Notes: generated by a model from the sequence alone, not told the origin. 56,625 nucleotides of DNA from Reticulitermes lucifugus (GCA_026260175.1 JAKCWW010002485.1:1-56625); one strand, 5' to 3'. Numbered from the stretch's first letter, positions 25,065 through 38,345 are shown. Made by a program: numbers and translations.

Positions 25065-26735
25065 CCCTAGTCGTACCTAACTTGTATCCTGCAGACAGAG
25101 AAGGTACTTTCCATATAACAAAGGTAGCTGCAAATGTTTAGTGTAAATAAATGCACACGGACGAATAGGTGTGATCCACCAGTTGGAGGTTTGGGAAGAT
25201 GCCTAACAACCTCTCGCCGCAAGTAGCATAATAGTGCGGAAAAATGCCGCCGTTCTTGATAAAACTCCACATAACGATTGCTTTGGAGGATTTTAAAAGT
25301 GCCTGGGGAGGGTGTGGTTGTCAGTCTGTATGAAGTTTTTTTTTGTGTGTCTGTATTAGTGCACCTGATAGTATAATACCCCGTACTGAAAAATCTGTTA
25401 CAACATAGCAGGCCAATTTAGACCATAGACACGTTTTTCGGGTATGTGAGTTTTGCGAGATTTTAAGTCTTTGCAGCGGTTTAGATAAATACTCAAGCTT
25501 TCTGGAACCTGATGCCTTGTAACTTGATAAACAATTATTTTGAGAAGTTGTTAGATCCTGAAAATTGATTCAACACATTCTTCCAAGCATATTAAAAATT
25601 TACCAGTCGAAATGGCAACATAACCCATAACAATTAAACCTTTATCTGACTCTTGAGGCTTTAAGTCTACGCCCCTTTAAGAACCGCAGATCTGACTCTA
25701 GTTTGCGTAACGCTTGATAAAGACTCCTGTCATGAGGGATAGGGCCGTTGGATAGTCTATGTTTGCAAAATGCAAATAACGAACGATTGACAAGACACAA
25801 GACATTGATTTTCAAATATTTGCGTGCATTTTTGCATCGTGATATTACATGAAAGTTAAAAAAAAACAATATTTAGGCAACCCATATAAGCATATAGTCT
25901 ATTAAATGCTTTCGTAAGGCTAAGGAATTGGGCAGCCTGCATAAAGAAACCCAAGTCTTTTCACTGGCCTCTCGTGTTCTTACTTATAGGTCTCCTAATT
26001 TCGGAGCATGCAAGTGAGTCGTATGTCTCCGGATTCGATTAAAATTATATCACAGGAAATATGTGGCTATGTGACCTATAGATAGGAGACATATATTTTT
26101 TTTTGCAACGAACAGTACTGTGGTTCCATTCTACAAAAATATCGACTGGGCAGCATCAGTACAGTCGTACGAACTTTTGTGCTGAACGAAAAAATTTATG
26201 GGCTGCCCTTTTATCACTTCCACATCGTGGAGTCTTTTGATGAACTCTGAGGATGTGCTTGCTACAGCCCCGAGGCTTATATCATGCGCCATGCGAAAAG
26301 GAAAGGAATATAAAAGGAATATAAAAGGAGAAAAACAATTTTTCCTCGTTTTAAAACCTACCCTCATTCTTTTTTTTTCAGACTGTTCCCTTATATAAAT
26401 CATTTTTTTTCCAATTTATTATTTTCCATACTCATAAAATCGTTATCAGTTTATCTACGTCCTTTTAGCGTAAAACTAAATCCAACATGGCCGTTACTGT
26501 AGTGTTAGATTCTGTTCAGTTGATAGGTCTAGTCATACTTAGCGCAGTAGGAGAAGAAACTATTGCAATCTTCAGTGCTAGACTCATGCAACATTCTTCA
26601 AAATTATTGTAACATAGGTATGACTCCGACACGTGATATGTAATCGAACTCTTTCCTGAGAAAGAATTGTAGTATCTTAATTGAAACGATTCTTTACAAA
26701 GGAGATAAACTTTCAGAATATTTGTACTTATAGCA
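25065..26735. other. Intergenic DNA, nothing recognised
   Basis: Short open frames at 25642-25869 and 26131-26403 show no domain. No repeat family assigned. Confidence 0.4.
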
Positions 26736-26886
26736 CGGGCCCACGAATTTCCGGAGGTCTAAGGGCCACTTCCAATTGTCGTTCGCCAGAAGGGTGACAT
26801 GAAGCAAGTTCCATACTAAGGCCCCACAGTTCTGTAGTAATGTGTGAATTTGATTCTTTTCTGGTGCTTTATGTTCCGTGCATATA
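26736..26886 (+). mobile_element. Family B-related MITE fragment
   Basis: CACGAATTTCCGGAGGTCTAAGGGCCAC, CGCCAGAAGGGTGACATGAA and GCAAGTTCCATACTAAGG, ending TTCTGGTGCTTTATGTTCCG. Same layout as 6928-7075. Confidence 0.5.
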
Positions 26887-27000
26887 TACTGATACGTTTT
26901 TTTTTACTCCTATCAATAAATTTAATATCATCCATCACGTCTTTCGCGTAGAATAAAACAAAATACTTTACATGTTCCGTTCAACAAAACCTGTATTAAC

Positions 27001-27055
27001 TGATTATTCTTTCACTACATATTTAGGTCGTTCGACCATCATCAGGTGTATAATA
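27001..27055 (-). ncRNA. Second hammerhead-like fold, opposite arm
   Basis: On the - strand: CTGATGA (27045 to 27039), the same extra U, then a perfect 4-bp stem II GGTC/GACC around a GAAC loop. TAAA follows in place of GAAA, then TATGTAGTG. The G-to-T change at the first base of GAAA should abolish cleavage, so this copy looks inactivated. Stem II is longer here than in the other arm. Confidence 0.35.
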
Positions 27056-27365
27056 GATAAACACTCAGGACAGGAAAAAAGCTTAAAGTTTTTGTGAGAT
27101 CACACAAAAAATATATTATAAAATATGCGAATAAACGTTACAATTGGATTTCTTTAACACGTGCCTGTTATTAGCCTGGAAAAGATAGTGCCGATTTAGG
27201 TTATTAAAATTATATAAAATTAGATTTTTTCTAAAATTCCCACTTCATTGGGTCCTAATTTTGTAGTTACTTGTTTACAGTTTAAAACCAACAACAATTA
27301 CTCGTTCGGAACCGACCCTAATCAACAAGTAACTTTATGCTTTTGCCTTGTATTGAATTTTTATA

Positions 27366-27420
27366 TATTATACACCTGATGATGGTAGTAAGACCGAAAC
27401 ATGTAGTGTAAGAATAATCC
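27366..27420 (+). ncRNA. Hammerhead-ribozyme-like fold (type I layout)
   Basis: Stem I: TACAC (27371-27375) pairs with GTGTA (27406-27410), extended across a bulge by ATTA (27367-27370) with TAAT (27415-27418). The core CTGATGA is at 27376-27382. One extra U is followed by stem II, GGT/ACC (27384-27386 with 27393-27395). GAAA is at 27396-27399. Stem III is the very short palindrome ACATGT (27399-27404), which would favour a dimeric form. The cleavage-site position is A at 27405 after U. The extra base between CUGAUGA and stem II departs from the consensus, though a natural viroid hammerhead is known with one there. Activity is unproven. Confidence 0.45.
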
Positions 27421-27930
27421 GTGAATACAGGTTTTGTTGAACGAAACATGTAAAGTAGTTTGCTTTATGATATATTTTTATGTATTTGACGGAAGAACTG
27501 CAATAGTTGTGCTGAAAGAAATTACGTGCCATCGTACAAAGTTTATTCTCCCGGACTACATGGCATCCGGAATTTGTGCATTCCTGGCCTATCTTTAATA
27601 CAAAATTTTATTGTTTAATGTCAGTGTTCCTTATACTGCCCTGGAATAGATTGTTACATTAGGAATTTCACCAGAAGATAAGCCAGTTACATAACTCATC
27701 TGTTTCACCTAATTGTTTGTAATTTAAAGGCTTTTCTGCGATTACATATTGCCCCTCCATAAATGGTATGAATATATATTTTTTTTCATACCGGCAACAA
27801 TCTATAGATATTGTGGGCGATGGCTTTCTCATCAAGAAAAATCTGGAAGGACACACAGTTCTCTCTTCTCATACATTAACTTTTCGTTCCTGTCATTCAT
27901 TACCTTTCAGAAATAATTTGACATTGAAAT

Positions 27931-28098
27931 CAGGATTGTTCAACTTTTCAAAAAATCTTGAAGCCACCTCAAAATTCTAGATACGGGGAGGGTGACATGA
28001 AACAAATTCCATACTCAGGACCCACAAATATTAGGCGTCACCGTGTAAAATTTAGTCGCCATGGCGACTTGGCGCCCAATATTTTTGTACATTCTCTG
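27931..28098 (+). mobile_element. hAT-type MITE (Family B) copy
   Basis: Begins CAGGATTGTTCAACTTTTC and includes GAAGCCACCTCAAAATTCTAG, GGGTGACATGAAACAAATTCC, TTAGTCGCCATGGCGACTTG and GCGCCCAATATTTTTGTAC. Length 168, close to the 163-164 of other intact copies, in reverse orientation to them. Confidence 0.7.
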
Positions 28099-28130
28099 AA
28101 GATGGTACCGATACGTTGTCCCGAAACGTC
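28096..28130 (+). other. Degenerate CTGAAGATGG...CCGAAACGTC motif
   Basis: CTGAAGA, T, GG...CC, GAAACGTC: the same order as the hammerhead-like core at 27376-27405. Flanking stem I pairing is not convincing. It begins inside the last bases of the MITE. Confidence 0.3.
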
Positions 28131-28783
28131 GGTAAACAGATACCACACGACGCCGCGTAATATCGCATAAGAGCGCAGATCTCACCATGTAAATAGTTCC
28201 TGTCAGATTTAGGCCCATCTGTCATCAAATTGAAAGTAGACAGAGACAGAGACTGCAGAATCATTCATCCTGTTTTAATTAGATGTAGTGACTTTGTCAA
28301 GAGGAGATACAGAAACTTTATTGAAGAGTATAGTAACTTATTTTCTTTCACAGGTGTTTGAAGAAATTAGTACGTATTTAGGCGTACTTTTCATTAGCGC
28401 CTAATACAAGTACACCAATTTTGTTCTAGTGGCATACATAACGGAGAACCTTATCCATTATCTAAGACCCTTCCTCTCATATATACATATATGTGTGTGT
28501 GTGTTTATAACCCTGGTGTGCGTAACCCACAGCAGTCTCGTAAGGGTATGGAATATAGAGTGATCTTCATACAAAACACTTATTTTGCGATATTTTATCT
28601 GGTGGAAGGAAGGTTTTCCCCTCTCTGGTGGTAGTGTAGTGTTAGGAGCCGACGTGTAGAAACCGCCACCACGACGAATAAAGCGGGTGGTGAGGGAAAA
28701 GGGGTTGCTGCTTGGTTTATGTGGGGGTTTGGGGGGGGGTTGCCAGCCTGCCGTGCACATAAATCAATAATATCTACTGGCGT

Positions 28784-28830
28784 CGTCTCTCTCTCTCTCT
28801 CTGTCTCTCACTCTCTCACCTCTCTCTTTT
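28784..28830. repeat. CT-rich microsatellite
   Basis: (CT)n interrupted by G and A, then CTCTCTCTTTT. Confidence 0.85.
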
Positions 28831-31800
28831 ATCCTGCACTGGAGACTTTGCTTGTTTCCTGGCTGAGGGATATGACGCCAGGGGCCATTTTGATTTTGTC
28901 TCAATTGTTCCTGAATAAAATTAACGGTATTTATTATTCTGTGTACGTTTTAATAAAATTGTTAATTGTACCTTCATACAACATTTTGAATATATAACCC
29001 TACATCTGAAGAAAAGTGCTGCCAAGTTTATTTTGAATACCTTGTTAAAAATATCAGTATTTAATATACTGGCCTTCAGTAATGTGTCAGTGAATTTTAC
29101 AGGTTCCGTACAATTCACAGCAATTCAGTTGTTTGCTTTCGTTAACACTTTCAGTATATTTGCTTGTTTTGCTCTAACCATAACATAATTTTGTGATGCA
29201 AAGTAAAGGTGCTTAGAAGTTTTTGTCTTGAATTTATTTGTTTTTTAACTACTTAATCATAGGTCCAGAAAATTTGCTAGGAAACTTGTTTCTAACTCAA
29301 AATTTTATATTCTATCATACCCTTGCTTTTCAGGAAGGTCACTGCGTTCTGTATGTTTTTGTACAAAAAATGTTTAAAATATAATTTTATACCCACAGGT
29401 AAAAAATTACTTAGAAAGTCCATAGGGGTTAAGCAGTTTAGGTCTCAACATCCACGAGAAATTAATCCGGGAATACAGCCTATTTAAATGGCTATTCATT
29501 TAATAAAATATCTCTTTACAGTCAAAAGAAATGCTCTTATGAGCCTTTGCTACATTGCTTGGCGTTAGGTTTACATGATTTACATAGTTGGGCTTGTTTC
29601 GTCGACATTCAGTTACATTCCTTTACAAACAGTCTGGTCGAACTGAGTTCACTCTTAACTGTTCAGTCAACTCGATATAACCTGTAGAATTTGTAAAAGG
29701 AAATCTTTCGTCGGATTACTCTGAAAATAAGGGATAAAAAGACAAGAAAATTTTATCAAATTATACGAATTTGGCGCACTTTGAGGGTGGCCATGCTGTT
29801 GTGTGAAGAAGTTGTGTTTGGTTGGAGGTTTTCGGAGATGCAGGGGTTCGGGGGGGCAGAGGTCTTAAGGGTCTTCGCCCCTCCTTTTCCACTTAGTCCA
29901 TGTCGCCGTGCTGTCAATGTGGAGCAACCCACAGATTTGTTCTGGAAACACGCACCGCCCCTAGCGAGTAAAAAGCGCATGTAAACAAAGCACGTGATTG
30001 GTCCATAGCAGTTTGACATCACATACTCATTTGGAATATGATAAGTAGGAAAAATGAGTGTAATCTATTAAAAGAGACGTACAAGCTGGCAAAATTTTCT
30101 CGCAAGGAACTCCTGCCCTCTGGACAGAGAAACTTGGAACTTCGAAAGGGTTGTTTGCAAGAGAGAGGGAAAATATCGGTAGTTTTGAGACACTTAGTGT
30201 ACGGATTTTACGGATTTTTGTTAATGCATGAAAGACTTCTTAAGTAAACTTTTATGGGTTTTGTATCTTGTTGTTTTCAAGCAATGCCTGTCTGTCAGCC
30301 TGAACAAAGTAATTATGCACTTCGTGCAACACGTTGAAGTTACTTTTCGCCTTCTGCATGTGTGTGATTAAGAAAATCTTAAAAACAGCCTCTCTGAAGT
30401 AATATCCGCTTGAAACCTATGTTCGGTATTCTGTAAAGGGAAAGGAAGAAATGCAAAAATTAATTTGTGTTTACAGATAAACTGACTAATTTGTGAACTC
30501 TTTCAAACTAGCATTAGAAATTTCATTAGGGTCGCCTATACTTACAATTTTGACACTTTCAGGAAATATTTGGACACGTGCTACGTAATTCAAATCACAA
30601 ATATTAGTTATCTAAGTAATATATTTTTGAAATAAGGAGTTTCAATTTCTGACTGCACAAATCAAATGCTAGACTTACCTCATAGTAGAAGACAAGTAAT
30701 AATTCGCCACTCCCAAAAGAACGCATGGAACTAACCCCTCGCGTTCCTCAACATTTCTATGCCTATTTATAATGTACTGAAACATTTTGTCTCCTCTTTC
30801 AATCTCGTATGTAATAGAAATGAGATTAATTTTGTATACAAATGTAAACACAATTCATTGGAATTTATTTAAGATAGTTGCATCTTTTAAATGTGTATTT
30901 TAATAAAAACATGTGGAATAATGTTTTATACACATGGTTCCTGCTTTTGTAGAAATTTCAGTGCCGTATACAGTTCTCAGAATCAGTAAGAGAATAGTTT
31001 CTCACCTCGGCTTAATGGTACTATGGAGATAAGTGCAGCTTATGCCTATGTTGTAACGCCATTAAATTGCATTTCTTTTTTCCCCTCCTCTTTTTTTGCG
31101 TAAAAATTATTATGGTGTTACAAGAGGTTGTTCGCAGACATAGAGGGCTAGATGGCCTACCTCTCCAGGGCATCATCTAATGCGTTTATGATAGTTTGTA
31201 ATAAGCCTTTTTCCCAACTGCTCGTATTTCTCCCATAATTGAACACTTCTTTGGAAGAGTGGTATATGTTCGTTTAATTGCCCCACTTGGGACTCCCAAG
31301 CTGTATAACTTCAAGTAGAATGAAACTGTTATTTATATTAAAAAGATGCATGACATTTGTTTACATTTAGTGATTCGGCTATAGAAGAATACAGCCCTGT
31401 TATTTCTATTTGTTATTAAGTGTCGCAAACAGGCTTTTTTATTTTTACTTCAATTTTCCTTCCCCTATTCTAATGCTTTTAGGTCGATAGTATGGAGGTT
31501 ATTTAGCGACCCTCTCAGTGTGTATGCCAGACCTGCTCATTCTTTCGTGTACTGCGGTAACTTCTTCAAAATTTGGTCTGTATACCGGCAACATGAAATT
31601 CAATACACAAAATGAAAAAGGAATAAGTATACGTGTAATTTTATGTATAATTATACCTGTGTATTTTTGCACACATCATGTTCAATAAAAATATACTGAT
31701 TATACAATTTATAAAAGATGTAATTCACAACCTTGTTTAGGGTGTAGCACAATCGACAGAATGATTTAGTAATATAATGTATTTCTCCATAAATAAATTT

Positions 31801-33354
31801 GCTTCGGTGTCCTATCTTGGATTTCCTAAGGAGAGGGTTAAAAGACATTTTGTCATTTCAAGTGTATCCAGGGGCAACTTAGTATTGTGTCGAGAGCAAC
31901 ATGTTGCAAGCGACCTGCGGGTTGAGGGAGAATGATCGAGGCTACTAGGACAGAGGGTGGATGAATGAGGCTCAAATTGAATACAAGCTTAAGATGAACA
32001 TTGAGCTTCGTTTGCAAACTCTATGACCGATTCTGCATTCGGTGCCGGACAGTACAAATTAGACCGACACATTGCTGGCTTCGTATGATTAACACAAGAC
32101 CGATAACTTTCGAAACCAATACGAATTTAATAAATGTGTAGTTTTATTCATTATGCTTTTCCTTATTTTACTCTGTGTACCTAGTTATGATAGTGACTGT
32201 TTATATTTATTTTTAACTTTGCATATACCGTTCTTGCTTTCATCATTTTGATCTGACATGCTTTTTTGGCTTTCAAACATGGAACTTTGTAAAATAACAA
32301 CAGGTGCTCTGTGTCAGAATTTTCTGTCAATATATTTTCTGTTTGATTCTTCCTTTGCGACAAGATCTTAAAAACGTGGATATCTGGTTTCAGCACTTAG
32401 CACTTCGTACATTAGCCATGCATGCCATAGAATATAACATAAAAAATTATTCATGAAACTATACTATATAGATAGTTGCATGCCAAAGGCTAAATTGTAA
32501 GAAATCAAGAACTGTTTGCAGTCTTAAGAGTAGACACCAGCGACTGAATATTATACATAGTGGTTTGCAGTAAGCAGCAATAGTTATCTTTCTCTTCATC
32601 ACAGTGTTGCACAATAAACCTTTAGGCTGTGGTGCGTCCGTAGTTCCTGCTGCGGCGCCCTTCTTCACAAAAAAAAGCAATAATCACTTAATCGAAAGTC
32701 TGTTAAATTTAGAATTACAAAGAGCTAGGCAGTGTTCGATTAATGGGATCGTTAATAGTTTATATGTTAAGAATGAGTGGAGCTATAATTCTACTCCACC
32801 AATATGCCTTCACGGCACAAGCGAGGACATCTTGACCTTTTTAACGTTACCTGTTGAATCTGTATATCTAAGATACTAGTCATTCTAATCTTCCCTGTAG
32901 TCTGCACATTCCTTTCGTATTATCAACAGCTGACATTGTAAACCTCTTAAAATATTTCAGTTAGTTTAAAAGCACGGTCTTCGTCCAGTGCCAGAAGTTT
33001 AGGCGTACTTAAAAATCAGTTGAACGTGAAACGTATTTTTGAGGGCTCTTTCTCAAGTAAGCTGCTTAAAGAGACTGAAAATTTCGAGCGTAAGTAATAT
33101 CTGTTATCAGTGCATCTAGGTTTTGGATTCTGTTATTTATTAGAAGGGCAATAAAATAATAGAACAAGATCTAATATCAGACGACTCTATAAATATACAA
33201 TGAATTTCAGCAAATATTACTGATTCACTGAAAACAATTTCACATTTCAATATGAAACAATTTACATCATGTGGTGAATGGGATACGAAGTAAGACAAAA
33301 ACAAGTAAAACGTATGAGATTTGAAGTTTTTACTTTATATAGCGGTTGTCTACC

Positions 33355-33391
33355 CTGAAGATGGAAACAAATATTCCCTCCGCAACGTTGG
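33355..33391 (+). other. Degenerate CTGAAGATGG...GCAACGTTGG motif
   Basis: CTGAAGA, T, GGA...TCC, GCAACGTTGG. The stem-II-like GGA/TCC pairing is retained, but GAAA has become GCAA. Two C-G pairs are possible at the stem I position. Confidence 0.3.
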
Positions 33392-36300
33392 AAATCTATT
33401 TACCAAACTATATATGGTCAAGTCTCAAGAAACTAATACTTGGAATAAAATGCAGTTTTCACTTTTTTGAGTAACATAATGTAGGGCTTTTATTCACATA
33501 TTTGCCGGCTGGTCAAGAGATTCTCCCCTTTAATGAGACTGAAGGATCAGTCTTTACCTTGATCACAAACATCCGCTAATGGAGCCTATTATAATACCGT
33601 CTTGATACTCTTGTGCTCCAATCAGGTTTTCCCGTTGTTTGTTATTAATTCCTCATTTCTGCATGCGTGCCACACGATTCATCCATCGCATTTTACTTTG
33701 ATCTGATAAACGTGTGTTAGTGCCAGTGTACTAATCACGAAGCTCAGTTCCCCTGTTGTTCCTCCTTTTCATGTGTAGATATTTCCTTTTGCACTTTATT
33801 CTCATGCAACATTCGTTCGCTAGAACAAGAGATGTCTGAAGAGAATAATATAAACAATTACATTTCGTGTATTCATCTTTTAGTTAGTCCACAGGAATGT
33901 TTTTTCTGCTTTATAGACTTGAAATTTTCAAAGCTAGATTTTCGAGATATTTGCGATTAGAATTTCTTTTAATTTTTGATGTAACTGGAATTACATTTAA
34001 TTATTATAATATTTCTTTTTGATAGCATATACGTATTTCATAAATTTTGGTAAATACCTATTTCTGTAAGAAACTTGCGTTGATATTTAAAAGTTCTAAC
34101 AATACAGAACCATATTTTATAGAATGTTTTATTTCCTAGATGACAATGTTAGTAAGAGGGTGTGTGTTTATCAGAGATCTGAGTTCTTCCTATACCTCCC
34201 CTTCCATTTTATGCAACCCCTTAACCCTTGTGCAGCATTGGCTTCTACCCGCGAACTTAACCCATGCAGTTGAAGGTTTTATAGCCAATATTTCTCCCAG
34301 CGGCTGCCATCATCCATATATAGCCATTTGTGTTCCTTTCTGTTCCACCAAAACAGAAAATATAGCTTCTATACCCAGTGTGGTAGCAACTCCACAACTT
34401 CGGTAGCTTTCTTTTTGTTCTCTTTTATGGCTATTTTGTAGCTGGTTACATTTCTTGTGTATCTTCATCTGTTCATAGAGTTCAAAGACTTAAGTCTGTT
34501 GCCGAAGTTCATAAAGGACAGTACATTTTTCTTTTATTTTGTCCACAAGAGTGTCGTAGTGGCTTTGAACATGTGGTTGAGTCCTGGCTACATGGCAATT
34601 TTCGAACCTATCAACATTTTTCATAATCGTGTATAGATACACACATACACGTGATTGCATGTAATTTAACCATATTAATAGCCTTGAAATACAAATTTAC
34701 AATCATAATGACTACACGGGTGCATTCTATAGTTTTGTAAGATCCTGTGTATCCTCTGTGAAACCAGCCCTCTTGGCTGCCACATTCTGTTGTAGCTTAC
34801 AATAGGCCTTAGCAATTGATATTACACTAAATACACATAGAAAATCGAAGTTGCTCTAAACTCGCAATAATCATAATGCTTTAGGGTAGAAATGTGGCTC
34901 TTAGAACACAAAGAACAAGTGAGACATATTCTGAAGGATGTTTATCGAATGAATCTTTAAAATTTTATTTTTCCTCACAGAAATTTTAATAATACCGTTC
35001 AAATTATCTTAATGTACCCTCGTTTGCGTTTGTTCCACTATTGCATAAGCCTGATCGCAGTGTATAGATAGCTGATAAGGGACCAACGGACTTTTAACTC
35101 CTTAAAGCCCAGTGGCGACTGCGTGCCAGGATAGGAAATTCTGCCTTCTGTCCACACAGCCTATTGATGTGTTACTTCTGATTTTCACAATAAACGGCGG
35201 TTATTTACTTATCAACATTAACTGGTTGATCTTTATAATGTACACAGTGTCCTCTGTGAGTTACGAATTTAAGTTTCATATGTATTTTAGACGAACATCA
35301 ATTTAAAAAGGATTAATGCAGTAAACGCTTCTTGAAAAGCCAGTACATTTAATTACATTTATTATAAAGACCGGGATTTTTTTTTGTAAATACTCTCTAC
35401 CTGACACACATTGGTTTGTTTGTAAGTAAACTATCCAAAGAAACCTTCCAGTATCATGTTTTAGCAGCGTAAGTTGGAAGTGCTGTCTCTGGTGTGTAAA
35501 CTGCACAATTGTAATAAGTTGTGTATTGTCACAGCACAAGAAATGTATATAAATGGCTGGTAATTTCCTCTGAAATGAAATAGATTTGAAACAAATGGTA
35601 CAGAGGTTGCACCGTCGTCTGTCAGCTTCAAGGAACGCTGCAAATCAAAAGTTAGTGCGCTTCGCTGGCTAGATTCTCACTCCTTTTGCCCGGTTTCTTT
35701 ACATCAGTGGATATCTATAACCCTCCGTTTCGTCTCCTTTTACAGTTTTTTTTCCTACTTTTCAGTCCATAAGTCATACTCATAAATCGTCGTAACTTCT
35801 AAAATCTAAACCCAATCCAATATCGTTATATTCCATCTTACACCTCACCTATCTATTTGCTGCTATATTATACATACAAAACTAATCTCTTCTCAGTTCT
35901 CTCACTTTTGGTCGTTTCATTTCTCCCTGTTTCATTCTGTATACATCTCTCTTGCTTCGCTTCCTGAATCCATCATGCATAGAAATCATTTCCCTGACGT
36001 CACAAAATTCAATATGACAGCACGAAAATCAATATCTAACCAGAGCGCGTGGCACACTGCAAATTCTCAACATGCTGATACAGCTAACTAACGTAAAGTT
36101 AAGCATGGAGTCTGTATGGACGGAGGAGTCTTTTTAAGCGTGACGTCATAAATATTTACATGTTTGAACTTGGGTATTAAATTCGCTTCAAGACCAGAAT
36201 AAGTTACAACCAGATCCGTGTTTCGAGAAAGACGGCTGTAATTAGCAACGAAAATTGAATCTCTTTTAGAACAAATCCTAACGTTGAAGAGGTACTGGTG

Positions 36301-36883
36301 CTCTTGCGTTGTATTCGGACGCCCACATTCAAACACCATCCTCGAGGTCGGCTATGGCAAGCGTTTCTTTGTTTCTTTATTCGGGTCTGTGTATCTTTCA
36401 CATTTGGCACAGCATGCTTAGGCTAAGCACGCTCAATGAAAGGAATTGGAAGAGACGATAGGCCTATACATGTAAAGTATACCGAATAAGGTATGATTAA
36501 TAGGAATGTGGAGAAATTACACAAATAAGAGCTTTATATTTTGTTAGATAATCCTTCACAGGTATTATTAGGTGATTAAATGTAAACGAGGAGATGGTAA
36601 GGGGATAGAAGTCATGGGAGAAATTAATGTGCTGGTAATTAAAAATGTTTAAGTCAGGTACAAAAGATCTTGCAGAATTGTATTTTCCAGTTAGAAGTAG
36701 CAGTTTAGTGCCGCTGGAACAAAATTGTGTGCCGCCTAAAATAGGTATAATTCTTTCAATCAGTTGAGATGTTTGAAGTTATAGACAGAAACCGCTTCTA
36801 ACTTAGTGGCAGGGCATATCTTGTAATTTAACCCAACGGAATCGAAGGACGGGCACAGACCTCCACATAAACATTAGGAGCAG

Positions 36884-37100
36884 GGGGTAGCTCAGTTTGT
36901 AAAGTAACCAGGCTTCAGGCTGGACAGCAGGGAAATCGGAGTTCCATTCCCGGTAAGAACAAGAGATTTATCTTTTTTTTCCAAAACACCCAGACCAACA
37001 CCTAGCGTGCTATTTAATGGGTAGAGTTTGGCGGGGGGTGATTTTCCCTAGGTGAAATGGGCTAGGGCGTCCGTCTAGACCCCGAGGATAAAGTTGAGTG
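36884..37100 (+). mobile_element. tRNA-derived SINE (family S1)
   Basis: The head GGGGGTAGCTCAGTTTGTAA is a box A-like tRNA start. GAGTTCCATTCCCGG is a worn box B. Then the S1 body follows: TTTTTTTTCCAAAACACCCAG, CTATTTAATGGGTA and CCCCGAGGATAAAG. No functional tRNA fold is retained. Confidence 0.7.
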
Positions 37101-38184
37101 GAGTTATACATTTTCCTCTTCACGTTAAGCGTTCGCGTTTGCTCATAAATAAGAGATACTCTTTACTTGTATGAGTAATGGAAGTAGAGCCATAATTTTT
37201 ACGGAGTTTATTAAGTAATGCTAACTGAACAGTTAAATTGTCTGAACCTTCAGCTTCTTCCAACACTTCAAGGTTAAAAGTTTTCAGGGAGCTGGTACAC
37301 TTCACTTCCTCTCCGTCCGGCTTTCAGCTTACTACTGATGATGGATTTATGTACTTCTTCAACTGAAAGGATGGGATGATCCGTACCGCCCCTCTGGCGG
37401 TGTAGTAGGGAGTTACACACAGAGTCGGGCAATTTTTTATGGGGTGCGAAGTAGAGTTAGAGGGGAGGATACAAATTGTGGAGTGGGGTAGGAGCAACAG
37501 AGGTAGGGGGGGGGGAAGCACCATATAACAACCACGTAACTCATGGGCCTACAAAACTGGAGAGTAACGGAAAAAGTTTGGAGGCTGTAGTGCATCAGAC
37601 ACTGCTGCCATCTGGGCAGAAATGCATGAAATAGGAATTTTTCTTGAATATAATTTGCTTTGAAAAAGTGATAGTTTATTCATTGCTACTCTGTTTTAAG
37701 TATCCTCAAAAAGCGGTTTCGCATTAAAATGACGCCATATGAACCTTCCTCTTCGCAAATGTTCATTTTTATAATTTTGATCTCTAAAGTATTAATCTGA
37801 ATGCAGCAAGCCATTAATATAGCATTGGCATTGAGATTGACCTGACTGAAAATTCCAATACGAATTTAATTCAAAATTTCCAAAATGAAAAGACTCAAAT
37901 TATCAGAGACTGGGTCGACAGCTCAGCATCTGTAATAAATCAAATAATTTCAGATAATGAACTTCTTGGCTGTGACACCGTGTGTTCTTGTAGTTAGATA
38001 CCAAGGTTTTGGAGAAATGTAGCCTACTGTTTCTTTCGTCAGGATTCTTCACAGGAGTCAATAATCTGACAACACGGCTCAGAAAATCTCAAGTCATACA
38101 TAATAAGAACACATCTGTACGCGCCATCAAGGCAAACGGGGGAGTAGAAGTATAGCTCCACTCATTCGTTATCTCATCATTAGG
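37101..38184. other. Intergenic DNA
   Basis: Contains a G-run at 37506-37515 and a GC-richer patch at 37370-37520 of unknown nature. No gene. Confidence 0.4.
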
Positions 38185-38345
38185 TGTAGGTGAGTGGTCA
38201 GCTTTACCCCTTTGCGGGTTTAACCTGGGTCAGAGCCCCAGTACCCATGAAGTAGGAGACTGGGTGGGTTCCAGAGCAGATCTGGGTGTTTTAAGAAGGC
38301 TAAAACCTCTTTTCCTTGCCGGGAATGAAGACATGGTTTGTCGGT
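38185..38345 (-). mobile_element. tRNA-derived SINE (family S1), body only
   Basis: On the - strand: CATTCCCGGCAAGGAAAAGAGG, then AAAACACCCAGATCTGCTCTGG, TTCATGGGTACTGGGGC, GGGGTAAAGCTGACCACTCA. It matches the S1 copies at 11730 and 36884; the tRNA head is missing. Confidence 0.7.

Larger units (their letters stand above)
26954..27469. mobile_element. Inverted-repeat element with hammerhead-like arms
   Basis: About 100-bp arms, 26954-27055 and the inverse at 27367-27469, share ACTTTACATGTTYCGTTCAAC, AAAACCTGTATT, ATTATTCTT and CACTACAT. They flank ~310 bases of unrelated AT-rich DNA. Each arm contains CTGATGATGGT...(G/T)AAA...ATGTAGTG, detailed separately. This could be a MITE, or two head-to-head copies of a Penelope-like or retrozyme-like unit. 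No protein is encoded and no clear target duplication was seen. Confidence 0.6.
28131..36883. other. Long intergenic stretch, no gene recognised
   Basis: A CT-rich microsatellite lies at 28784-28830. GC-richer, G-run-bearing patches at 28610-28760 and 29820-29960 match nothing known to me. A degenerate CTGAAGATGG motif is at 33355-33391. Open frames such as 34140-34406 and 36088-36410 (-) show no domain. Confidence 0.4.

Noticed and set aside
36886-36960. Functional tRNA gene
   Set aside because: The box A- and B-like words are present, but the cloverleaf arms do not pair and a SINE body follows.
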